Shown one piece after another: positions 1 through 5,004 of a DNA stretch of 7,609 nucleotides (position 1 is the first letter of the stretch; each line of letters opens with the position of its first letter). Both the position numbers and the translations under genes were made by a program. The stretch comes from an uncultured Micrococcales bacterium (lineage in GTDB: Bacteria; Actinomycetota; Actinomycetes; Actinomycetales; Microbacteriaceae). The DNA is taken from NCBI GenBank assembly GCA_903824455.1, contig CAIJWY010000150.1, positions 1-7,609 on the forward strand, given 5' to 3'. The notes beneath the pieces are model-generated. The model worked only from the letters and a program-made list of their open reading frames with translations, ran no database searches and was not told where the DNA came from.

Positions 1-134
1 CCGGCGGCCATTCGTCGCAAGCTTTTGATGATGTTGGCGAGACCCTTGGCATACTCGGGAAGGCGCTCGGGACCGAGCACAATGACCGCAATTATGCCGA
101 GAATCAATAACTTCTCGCCGCTTAGACCAAACAC
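1..134 (-). CDS. tatB: Sec-independent (twin-arginine) translocase subunit, TatB-type, N-terminal part
   Basis: This is a partial gene: the first 44 codons are present and the rest runs off the left edge. The translation starts MFGLSGEKLLILGI from a GTG codon. It shows the TatA/TatB plan: a short N-terminal region, one membrane helix (about residues 9-20), the Gly-Pro hinge (G21-P22, in VLGPERLPEY) and the start of an amphipathic helix (about 24-44, AKGLANIIKSLRRM). In the family these proteins build the Tat complex, which exports folded proteins with RR signal peptides across the cytoplasmic membrane. TatB rather than TatA is favoured by the E-R-L-P residues after the hinge and by a location next to an O-methyltransferase, as in mycobacteria. 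TatA cannot be excluded without the C-terminus. It is divergent from the methyltransferase with a 59-bp gap. The GTG start is supported by a -10 hexamer 6 nt upstream, suggesting a leaderless message. Confidence 0.88.
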   Translation of the reverse strand, partial: MFGLSGEKLLILGIIAVIVLGPERLPEYAKGLANIIKSLRRMAA

Positions 135-140
135 CCTTAC

Positions 141-146
141 AGGCTA
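141..146 (-). promoter_or_regulatory. Predicted -10 element of tatB (leaderless start)
   Basis: Read on the minus strand, TAGCCT is followed by six bases (GTAAGG) and then the GTG start codon at 134-132. This spacing puts the expected transcription start on the first base of the gene. The purine run touching the start codon is too close to work as a ribosome binding site. I see no good -35 hexamer. The hexamer lies inside a short palindrome (142-152, GGCTA-C-TAGCC). Confidence 0.5.
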
Positions 147-181
147 CTAGCCCCCTACCGCATTTGAACAACTGAGGGCTC

Positions 182-187
182 TATCCT
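182..187 (+). promoter_or_regulatory. Predicted -10 element of the O-methyltransferase gene (leaderless start)
   Basis: TATCCT is followed by TGAGGC and then the ATG at 194, again placing transcription start at the start codon. The GAGG in the spacer is only 1-2 nt from ATG, too close for a normal Shine-Dalgarno. No convincing -35 is seen at 16-18 nt; TTGAAC at 164-169 is only 12 nt upstream. Confidence 0.5.
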
Positions 188-193
188 TGAGGC

Positions 194-823
194 ATGGTCG
201 ACAAAATTACCAGCTGGAAGTTCGTAGAAGAATTCATCGAAGAGCCGGTTTCAACGCTAAAGGCTCGTGCCCGTGCCGATGAGTTTGGCATCGAATGCGT
301 TACCCCGGCCACCGGCGCTCAGCTAGCGTTTATCGCCAGCTCTCTTGGCGCCAAGTCGATTGTTGAAGCTGGCACCGGTGCCGGTGTGAGCGGTCTGTGG
401 TTACTCAGTGCCTCAACCAACTCAATCTTGGCCACCATCGATGACGAACCCGATTACCAAGCGGCCGCAAAGCTTGCTTTTCAAGATGCCAACATTGCCA
501 ACAACCGCACCAGGGTGATCTCGGGAAAAGTTACCGAGGTTATGTCGAACATGGCCGATGCCGCCTACGATTTGGTGTTCCTAGACGCCGACAAAGAAAC
601 ACTCGAGGAGCAACTTCACGAATCGGTGCGATTACTTCGCCCAGGCGGAGCCGTTGTGATTGCCCATGCCCTTTGGCGCGATCGAGTGCCAGACCCGGCC
701 ATGCGCGATGAGGCCACTGTTGCCTACCGAGATGCCATGAACTTCTTGGCTCAAAACGGAAACTTTGTCACCGCAGTTTCAACGGTTGGCGATGGTCTCG
801 TAATGGCCAGTAAACGAAAGTAG
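194..823 (+). CDS. Class I SAM-dependent O-methyltransferase (COMT-like, methyltransferase family 3)
   Basis: The protein has 209 residues, the usual size for this bacterial family. It carries the SAM-binding motif I, VEAGTGAGVSGLWL (57-70), an acidic residue at the end of strand beta2 (D83 in ATIDDEPDY), the FLDADK motif (129-134) with the conserved metal-ligand Asp, and LLRPGG (147-152) before strand beta5. The family transfers the SAM methyl group to a hydroxyl, usually with Mg2+; the substrate of this branch is unknown. At the place where COMT-like enzymes usually have Asp-Asn after strand beta5, this protein has A157-H158, so two metal ligands appear replaced. It resembles the actinobacterial type (mycobacterial Rv1220c) found near sigE, htrA and tatB; here it sits directly beside tatB. 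A strong terminator follows 7 nt after the stop. The ATG start agrees with the -10 at 182-187. The fold is certain; the biological role is not. Confidence 0.88.
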   Translation: MVDKITSWKFVEEFIEEPVSTLKARARADEFGIECVTPATGAQLAFIASSLGAKSIVEAGTGAGVSGLWLLSASTNSILATIDDEPDYQAAAKLAFQDANIANNRTRVISGKVTEVMSNMADAAYDLVFLDADKETLEEQLHESVRLLRPGGAVVIAHALWRDRVPDPAMRDEATVAYRDAMNFLAQNGNFVTAVSTVGDGLVMASKRK

Positions 824-830
824 TTAAAGC

Positions 831-863
831 AAAAGACCCGATCTTTCGACCGGGTCTTTTTTT
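831..863. terminator. Bidirectional intrinsic terminator between two convergent genes
   Basis: A perfect 10-bp stem is formed by AAAAGACCCG (831-840) and CGGGTCTTTT (851-860) around a 10-nt loop. The right arm runs into seven Ts (857-863). The left arm begins with four As, so a U-run follows the hairpin on the minus strand as well. It ends the methyltransferase message (stop at 821-823) and, read the other way, the DUF3117 message (stop at 869-871). It is the only clear factor-independent terminator I see in the window. Confidence 0.9.
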
Positions 864-868
864 ATGCC

Positions 869-1042
869 TTATTTCTTGACGACTGCTTGAAACTCGGAAA
901 TGATCTCCTGAGCTTCCTGCTCGCTTACGGCTGCCACAAATCGGCCTCCGCCTTCAAGAGGTAGATGAAAAATAATGTTTCCCCTGCTGTCACGCTCGAC
1001 CTTTACCGGTCCGTCGTTGCCACGTGGTTTTTGAACTGCCAT
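869..1042 (-). CDS. DUF3117 family small conserved actinobacterial protein
   Basis: A 57-residue protein beginning MAVQKPRGNDGPV. Its core is a basic/Gly N-terminus, a beta-rich middle with the family signature PLEGGGR (28-34), and a C-terminal acidic helix (SEQEAQEIISEFQAVV, 40-55). This matches the actinobacterial DUF3117 family (mycobacterial Rv1211 type), small cytosolic proteins whose function is not firmly established. The ATG at 1042-1040 is preferred because it starts at the conserved M-A-x-x-K-P-R and has AAGGAG 11 nt upstream. An in-frame ATG three codons earlier (1051-1049) is only 2 nt from that site, and a TTG start at 1072 would add ten unconserved residues. The gene lies 90 nt downstream of dapE on the same strand and converges on the methyltransferase through a shared terminator. 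Confidence 0.87.
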   Translation of the reverse strand: MAVQKPRGNDGPVKVERDSRGNIIFHLPLEGGGRFVAAVSEQEAQEIISEFQAVVKK

Positions 1043-1053
1043 TTGATGCATTG

Positions 1054-1059
1054 CTCCTT
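1054..1059 (-). promoter_or_regulatory. Ribosome binding site of the DUF3117 gene
   Basis: AAGGAG on the minus strand lies 11 nt before the preferred ATG (1042). The spacing is slightly long but better than 2 nt to the alternative ATG at 1051. This is one of only two canonical Shine-Dalgarno sites at gene starts in the window. Confidence 0.6.
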
Positions 1060-1077
1060 GAATTACTGGCAAATAGC

Positions 1078-1083
1078 CTTATA
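1078..1083 (-). promoter_or_regulatory. Possible -10 element of the DUF3117 gene
   Basis: TATAAG (minus strand) matches TATAAT at five of six positions and would start transcription near 1071, giving a leader of about 28 nt that contains the AAGGAG site. GATAAT at 1092-1087 is an alternative of similar quality. No good -35 is visible for either, and the gene could also be read through from dapE, because no terminator is seen in the 90-nt gap. Confidence 0.35.
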
Positions 1084-1132
1084 ACCATTATCCCAGACCA
1101 AAAGTACGAGATTTACCGAGCAAGGTAACAGT

Positions 1133-2212
1133 TCAGTTAAGTAGCCAATTCTTGAGACCTTGGTAGCAGGCTTCAATTTGTGCCACGGGCACGCTCTCGT
1201 CGTCGGCGTGAGCCTTGTTTGGGTCACCAGGCCCATAGTTCACAGCTGGAATACCCAGTTCGCTGAAGCGCGCAACATCGGTCCAGCCATACTTCGGACG
1301 AGCCGTCACGCCGATCGCGTCAACGAAAGCCTTTGCTGCTAGCCGGTCTAAACCAGGACGAGCTCCCGCGGCAGCATCGATAACCTCAACTTCGAATCCT
1401 TCAAAGAATGAACGCAAATAACTTTCGGCGTCGGCCAGAGACTTACTCGGAGCAAACCGGTAGTTCACGGTAACCGTTGCCGAATCTGGAATCACGTTGC
1501 TGGCAATACCTCCGGAAACCATTACCGCATTCAAACTTTCGCGGTAATCGAGACCCTCAACTGAAACCGTTTCAGGTTCGTTGGATGAAAGTCGCGCAAG
1601 CACCTCGGTCAAGCCGTGAATGGCATTCTTGCCCATCCAAGGACGAGCTGAGTGAGCCTTGAGACCCGAAGTAGTAACCGCCACTCGCATGGTTCCGTTG
1701 CAACCGCCCTCGATTACGGCAGCGGTTGGCTCGCAAAGCACAGCAAAATCGCCCCTAATTAATTCTGGATGGTTTCGAGAAAGACGACCAAGCCCGTTTA
1801 GCGAAACATCGACCTCTTCGTGGTCGTAGAAAATCCAAGTCACGTCCATCTTCGGCGAAGTCAACTCGCAGGCGAGTATCAGTTGAACCGCTACCCCACC
1901 CTTCATATCGACAGTGCCGCGGCCCCAAAGCGAATCTTCGCCGTCAATCACAACTCGTCGCACCGGAAGATTGTCTGCCACTGGCACCACATCGATGTGT
2001 CCGGCAATAACTACTCGAGAGGTACGTCCTAGATTGGTTCGAGCTACCAGAGCATCACCGTCACGAATCACCTCGAGATGAGGCTGAGAGGTCAGAACCT
2101 GCTCGATGGCATCTGCCAGAGCGCGCTCATCGCCGGAAACCGAAGATATGTTGCAGATGGCTTCGGTGAGGGAAACCACGTCTCCAGTGGCGTCAAGCGG
2201 TGTAACAGGCAT
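1133..2212 (-). CDS. dapE: Succinyl-diaminopimelate desuccinylase (M20 metallopeptidase family)
   Basis: A 359-residue cytosolic enzyme that hydrolyses N-succinyl-LL-2,6-diaminopimelate to LL-diaminopimelate and succinate, in the succinylase route to meso-DAP and lysine. The M20 dinuclear-zinc motifs are complete: AGHIDVVP (H72, D74), GRGTVDMKGG (bridging D102), DHEEVD (E132/E133, general base and ligand), CEPT (E161) and NKAHADDESV (ligand H335). The dimerisation domain is in the middle, about 175-290. The length and motifs fit the Gram-positive DapE type. The ATG at 2212-2210 is chosen. An upstream in-frame start would add 24 unconserved residues and run into dapD, whereas this ATG has a TANNNT hexamer 7 nt before it. 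It is divergent from dapD, encoding the enzyme two steps earlier, across 30 bp. The intervening aminotransferase gene (dapC/argD type) is not in the window. No terminator separates it from the downstream DUF3117 gene. Confidence 0.95.
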   Translation of the reverse strand: MPVTPLDATGDVVSLTEAICNISSVSGDERALADAIEQVLTSQPHLEVIRDGDALVARTNLGRTSRVVIAGHIDVVPVADNLPVRRVVIDGEDSLWGRGTVDMKGGVAVQLILACELTSPKMDVTWIFYDHEEVDVSLNGLGRLSRNHPELIRGDFAVLCEPTAAVIEGGCNGTMRVAVTTSGLKAHSARPWMGKNAIHGLTEVLARLSSNEPETVSVEGLDYRESLNAVMVSGGIASNVIPDSATVTVNYRFAPSKSLADAESYLRSFFEGFEVEVIDAAAGARPGLDRLAAKAFVDAIGVTARPKYGWTDVARFSELGIPAVNYGPGDPNKAHADDESVPVAQIEACYQGLKNWLLN

Positions 2213-2219
2213 GAAATCG

Positions 2220-2225
2220 AGCCTA
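2220..2225 (-). promoter_or_regulatory. Predicted -10 element of dapE (leaderless start)
   Basis: On the minus strand TAGGCT is followed by seven bases (CGATTTC) and then the dapE ATG at 2212-2210. There is no purine-rich ribosome binding site in the gap. A -35 at normal spacing would fall on the dapD start codon (about 2243-2248), where no consensus hexamer is visible. Confidence 0.5.
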
Positions 2226-2230
2226 CCTTG

Positions 2231-2236
2231 TAACCT
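2231..2236 (+). promoter_or_regulatory. Predicted -10 element of dapD (leaderless start)
   Basis: TAACCT is followed by AGACAG and then the dapD GTG at 2243, so the transcript is expected to begin at the start codon. A -35 at normal spacing would lie over the dapE start codon (about 2208-2213) and shows no consensus. The hexamer is only 5 bp from the oppositely facing dapE -10. Confidence 0.5.
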
Positions 2237-2242
2237 AGACAG

Positions 2243-3199
2243 GTGACTGAAACGACTTTTGCAGCCGGTAAGGCTTGGGGCCATGGCCTAGCTACCATCG
2301 CGTCCGATGGAACCGTGCTCGACACCTGGTATCCAAACCCTCAGCTTGGTGAAGCACCAAAGACCGACGCCCTATGGGTTGTGCCAAAAGAACTCGATAC
2401 CCTGGTTGGCGAAGACCCCCGACGCAGAGTCACAACTCAGGTGGTCAGAACCGAAATCGATCTCGAACTTGCCGTAACTTCAACCGCCGACGCCTACCTG
2501 CGACTGCACCTGCTCAGCCACCTTCTGGTCAAGCCAAACTCGATAAACCTCGACGGACTCATTGCCGCTCTTCCGATTGTTGCCTTCACCAGCGCCGGCC
2601 CTGTTTCCATCGACGAACTCGACGATGTTCGCCCTCACCTGCAGCGAGCCGGCATCACCATTCACGCGATCGACAAGTTCCCGCGACTTGTCGACTACGT
2701 AACCCCTAAAAAGGTGAGAATTGCCGACGCCAGTCGAGTGCGACTAGGCGCTCACCTCTCCCCTGGAACCACCATCATGCACGAGGGTTTTGTGAACTTC
2801 AATGCTGGAACTCTCGGAACCGCAATGGTGGAAGGTCGCATCTCACAGGGCGTAATCGTGGGTGAAGGTTCAGACATCGGCGGCGGCGCATCGATCATGG
2901 GCACGCTTTCAGGTGGTGGCCAACACAAGGTTTCCATTGGAGCCCGGGCGCTGCTCGGAGCAAATGCCGGTGTTGGTATTTCAATCGGCGACGACTCGGT
3001 GGTTGAAGCCGGTCTCTACGTAACCGCCGGCACCAAGGTGACCATCGTTGATGGCGGCGAAGAACGCACCGCCAAAGCAGCCGAGCTTTCAGGCGTCGCC
3101 AACCTACTGTTCCGCCGCAACTCAGTTAGCGGTCGAGTAGAGGTCTTACCGAGAGAGGGCGCTGGAATCGTGCTCAACTCGGCACTTCAAAACCTGTAA
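2243..3199 (+). CDS. dapD: Tetrahydrodipicolinate N-succinyltransferase, actinobacterial type
   Basis: A 318-residue cytosolic enzyme that transfers succinyl from succinyl-CoA to tetrahydrodipicolinate, the committed step of the succinylase branch of DAP/lysine synthesis. The N-terminal alpha/beta domain (about 1-155) contains the family-typical GLATIASDGTVLDTWYPNPQ (15-34). The middle (about 157-270) is a left-handed beta-helix of hexapeptide repeats, with runs such as GVIVGEGSDIGGGASIMG (203-220) and ARALLGANAGVGISIGD (234-250). The protein ends in a short C-terminal region. MVEGRIS (195-201) contains E197, which I align with the catalytic Glu of the mycobacterial enzyme (E199, recalled). 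The length equals the mycobacterial protein (about 317). The start is GTG, supported by TAACCT 6 nt upstream. It is divergent from dapE. Its TAA is followed with no gap by the complement of the stop of the next gene, and no terminator is seen. Confidence 0.95.
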   Translation: MTETTFAAGKAWGHGLATIASDGTVLDTWYPNPQLGEAPKTDALWVVPKELDTLVGEDPRRRVTTQVVRTEIDLELAVTSTADAYLRLHLLSHLLVKPNSINLDGLIAALPIVAFTSAGPVSIDELDDVRPHLQRAGITIHAIDKFPRLVDYVTPKKVRIADASRVRLGAHLSPGTTIMHEGFVNFNAGTLGTAMVEGRISQGVIVGEGSDIGGGASIMGTLSGGGQHKVSIGARALLGANAGVGISIGDDSVVEAGLYVTAGTKVTIVDGGEERTAKAAELSGVANLLFRRNSVSGRVEVLPREGAGIVLNSALQNL

Positions 3200-4903
3200 T
3201 TACTTAACTAGGTCCACTCGGAAACTTCGAGTCGTCCACACCGAGCCTCTTGCCGCTCGGGGAGCCGAATTGCAATTAGCCAAAGAAATTTGAGTTCTCA
3301 ACGTTGGTCTAATTCTCTTTATTTCCTGAGCTAGTGCCTTTGCCAGATTCCTGGAATAAGCAGATGATTTCTGGCTTGCGCCATAAACATAGGCAACAAT
3401 TTTCACTGTTGCACCTCTGGAGTATTTCGCGAGCACCGCCTTCAACTGAAGAAGATCGAACTGGCTTGGGGTGGTCACGTTTGGCTTGAAGTACAAGCTC
3501 ATTTTTGGAAATGAAATAGTCGAAGCCTGCTTACCGACAGTAAGTTCAAAGGTGGCCGTGTCCTGACCCTGCAGCATGCCTTCGACATCGAGTTGTTCCA
3601 CATTATCTTCGTTCAAGAAGCGTTTAGCGGTGACGGTGTAGATAGTTTTGGCCTGGTTAGCGATTGGTGAACCGCTAATCACTCCGGTGCTTTCGTTCAA
3701 AGTCAATCCGGCGGGCAGGGCTGGTTCAATTGAGTATTTATTTGCCTCGCATCCGGTGTTGGTTATTGCCGTCGCGGTAATTGCCTGATTCGGCATAACA
3801 GTTTGGCTCGCTCCAGTCGTGATGGTGATGTCTGGATCTGGCGAGAACGTATAAGCGGCTGCCTGAAACTGGTTCGGACTGTTTATCGAGAAGGATTCAG
3901 ATTGCGCGTCGTTTTGACGTCCAGTAACGATCCATGTTTTTGGGTCAGAGCCAGGCCCGTTGATTACACACCAACCTGGCTGAACATCGGTTCCTTCGTG
4001 AAGGCCTCCACCGTTCCAAAACCAGTGCCAGTCACCGCCGCCGCCATTGTTGTGCACAAGACGCGAGATTGGGTGGGCAAGTGGTAGCCAGTTCGCTTTG
4101 AGTACAACATTGCTCTGACCCATGGTGTAAACACTTCTGACGTAATCGAAACCGCCATAGAGGTCTCCACCCTGATTGGTCCAGCCATTGAATACGAATC
4201 CCGGCTTGGTTGGGTTATCGGCTACAGGAAAGGTGTCGCCTTCGGCTTGGTTCTCTTCAGTCGGCAAGGCTGAGGTACCACCATCCAAGTCATAGGTAAC
4301 AGTGGTGGTCGGCTGGGTATAGGCCCCAGAGTAGGTTCTGAATGCTAAGTCGTAACCATTTCGATACCAACGATCCATGGAAATCACACGTGTACTAGAC
4401 GAGCCATCTGCGTAGTCAGGTTCATTCCAATCATTCCCAAACCAATTGAAACCAGCCTGTTCACCATTGGCATTTGGGTCCGGGTTTTGAGAAGTGGTAA
4501 CAAGTAATGCGTATTTGGTTCCAGCATCTAGGGAGTAAGGGGTAGGGAAAATCACTCTCACCCATGACTTGCTTTTACCAACTCGGTTTGCCGGAATTGA
4601 GGTTTGAGCAAGCACATCCGTTGAATTCGGCTCACCGGAAACGTCGGTGGAAATCAACTTCACGGAAATTGGTTCCGTGGTTTCCGAGGTCGCCCTACTT
4701 AGTGATAGATCAAGTCGAGCTAGCGGTCCTGACAATCCGGCCGTGAATGATTGGTACCTCTCGGTTTGAGTGCTGACTCCTGCATTTGCATAGCCAGGCG
4801 AATTCGACACCTGATCCAGCGTTTCACCCAACGCAAACGCCGGAGTTACGGTCATCATTGACGAAACCAGAGTTAGTGCTACTAACAGGCCTTTGATTTT
4901 CAA
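3200..4903 (-). CDS. Large secreted multidomain protein (lectin-like, InlB-type repeat, Ig-like and OmpA-like segments), function unknown
   Basis: A 567-residue protein with a Sec signal peptide (1-24, MKIKG, a hydrophobic stretch, then TPAFA before the cut). Segments in order: about 27-193, a beta-sandwich of the choice-of-anchor/carbohydrate-binding-like kind (YQSFTAGLSGPLARLDLSLS, then DLAFRTYSG at 185-193); about 200-272, an InlB/Listeria-Bacteroides type repeat (TVTYDLDGGT, PTKPGFVFNGWTNQGG, VVLKANW); 284-324, a Gly/Trp-rich patch (HNNGGGGDWHWFWNGGG, 285-300); about 365-455, a putative Ig domain (PALPAGLTLNESTGVISGSP); about 462-567, a possible degenerate OmpA-like beta-alpha-beta domain (VKIVAYVYGAS, SAYSRNLAKALAQEI). 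I see no LPXTG motif or C-terminal anchor helix. The start is TTG with AAGGAG 6 nt upstream. The gene is divergent from a TetR regulator with a palindrome overlapping its likely -10, so regulated expression is inferred. Adhesion or glycan binding is plausible but unproven. Confidence 0.82.
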   Translation of the reverse strand: MKIKGLLVALTLVSSMMTVTPAFALGETLDQVSNSPGYANAGVSTQTERYQSFTAGLSGPLARLDLSLSRATSETTEPISVKLISTDVSGEPNSTDVLAQTSIPANRVGKSKSWVRVIFPTPYSLDAGTKYALLVTTSQNPDPNANGEQAGFNWFGNDWNEPDYADGSSSTRVISMDRWYRNGYDLAFRTYSGAYTQPTTTVTYDLDGGTSALPTEENQAEGDTFPVADNPTKPGFVFNGWTNQGGDLYGGFDYVRSVYTMGQSNVVLKANWLPLAHPISRLVHNNGGGGDWHWFWNGGGLHEGTDVQPGWCVINGPGSDPKTWIVTGRQNDAQSESFSINSPNQFQAAAYTFSPDPDITITTGASQTVMPNQAITATAITNTGCEANKYSIEPALPAGLTLNESTGVISGSPIANQAKTIYTVTAKRFLNEDNVEQLDVEGMLQGQDTATFELTVGKQASTISFPKMSLYFKPNVTTPSQFDLLQLKAVLAKYSRGATVKIVAYVYGASQKSSAYSRNLAKALAQEIKRIRPTLRTQISLANCNSAPRAARGSVWTTRSFRVDLVK

Positions 4904-4909
4904 TTGTTT

Positions 4910-4915
4910 CTCCTT
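4910..4915 (-). promoter_or_regulatory. Ribosome binding site fixing the TTG start of the secreted protein
   Basis: AAGGAG on the minus strand lies 6 nt before TTG (4903-4901), which is followed directly by a clean signal peptide. Spacing and signal peptide together support the unusual TTG start. Confidence 0.8.
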
Positions 4916-4923
4916 GACTAGAG

Positions 4924-4952
4924 TGAATAATAGAAACTGCTTCTATTATTCA
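4924..4952. promoter_or_regulatory. Perfect 12-bp inverted repeat, candidate operator of the TetR-family regulator
   Basis: TGAATAATAGAA (4924-4935) and TTCTATTATTCA (4941-4952) are exact reverse complements separated by five bases (ACTGC). The repeat lies in the 101-bp gap between the secreted-protein gene and the divergent regulator gene. Two-fold symmetric sites in such gaps are the usual binding sites of TetR-family dimers. It overlaps the probable -10 of the secreted-protein gene, so binding should repress that gene. Its nearer edge is 52 bp upstream of the regulator start. No T-run follows either arm, which argues against a terminator. Confidence 0.7.
4927..4932 (-). promoter_or_regulatory. 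Possible -10 element of the secreted-protein gene
   Basis: TATTAT on the minus strand matches TATAAT at five of six positions. It would start transcription near 4920, leaving a leader of about 17 nt that holds the AAGGAG site. The hexamer lies within one arm of the inverted repeat. The symmetry creates the same hexamer facing the other way at 4944-4949. No consensus -35 is visible. Confidence 0.42.
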
Positions 4953-4992
4953 TCATGGGTCATTTCAAAGCAATTGCAGAGCCGAAAGAAAA

Positions 4993-4998
4993 TAGAAT
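4993..4998 (+). promoter_or_regulatory. Predicted -10 element of the TetR-family regulator gene (leaderless start)
   Basis: TAGAAT is followed by TCGCCT and then ATG at 5005, so the transcript should start at the start codon. There is no Shine-Dalgarno in the spacer. No good -35 is seen. Confidence 0.5.
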
Positions 4999-5004
4999 TC
5001 GCCT

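Noticed and set aside
1160..2032. Several short open frames on the plus strand inside dapE
   Set aside because: They oppose a gene with complete catalytic motifs, have no domain-like sequence and no promoter or ribosome binding site.
2213..2284. Longer dapE start that would add 24 residues and overlap dapD
   Set aside because: The extra residues are unlike the family N-terminus and would cover the dapD start; the ATG at 2212 has its own -10 at leaderless spacing.
2374..2709. 111-codon plus-strand frame inside dapD
   Set aside because: The Arg/Pro/His-rich translation is typical of an out-of-frame reading of a GC-rich gene, and dapD is clearly the real frame.
4924..4952. The inverted repeat read as a transcription terminator
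   Set aside because: The arms are AT-rich with no T-run after either side, and it lies between divergent gene starts where no message needs to end.
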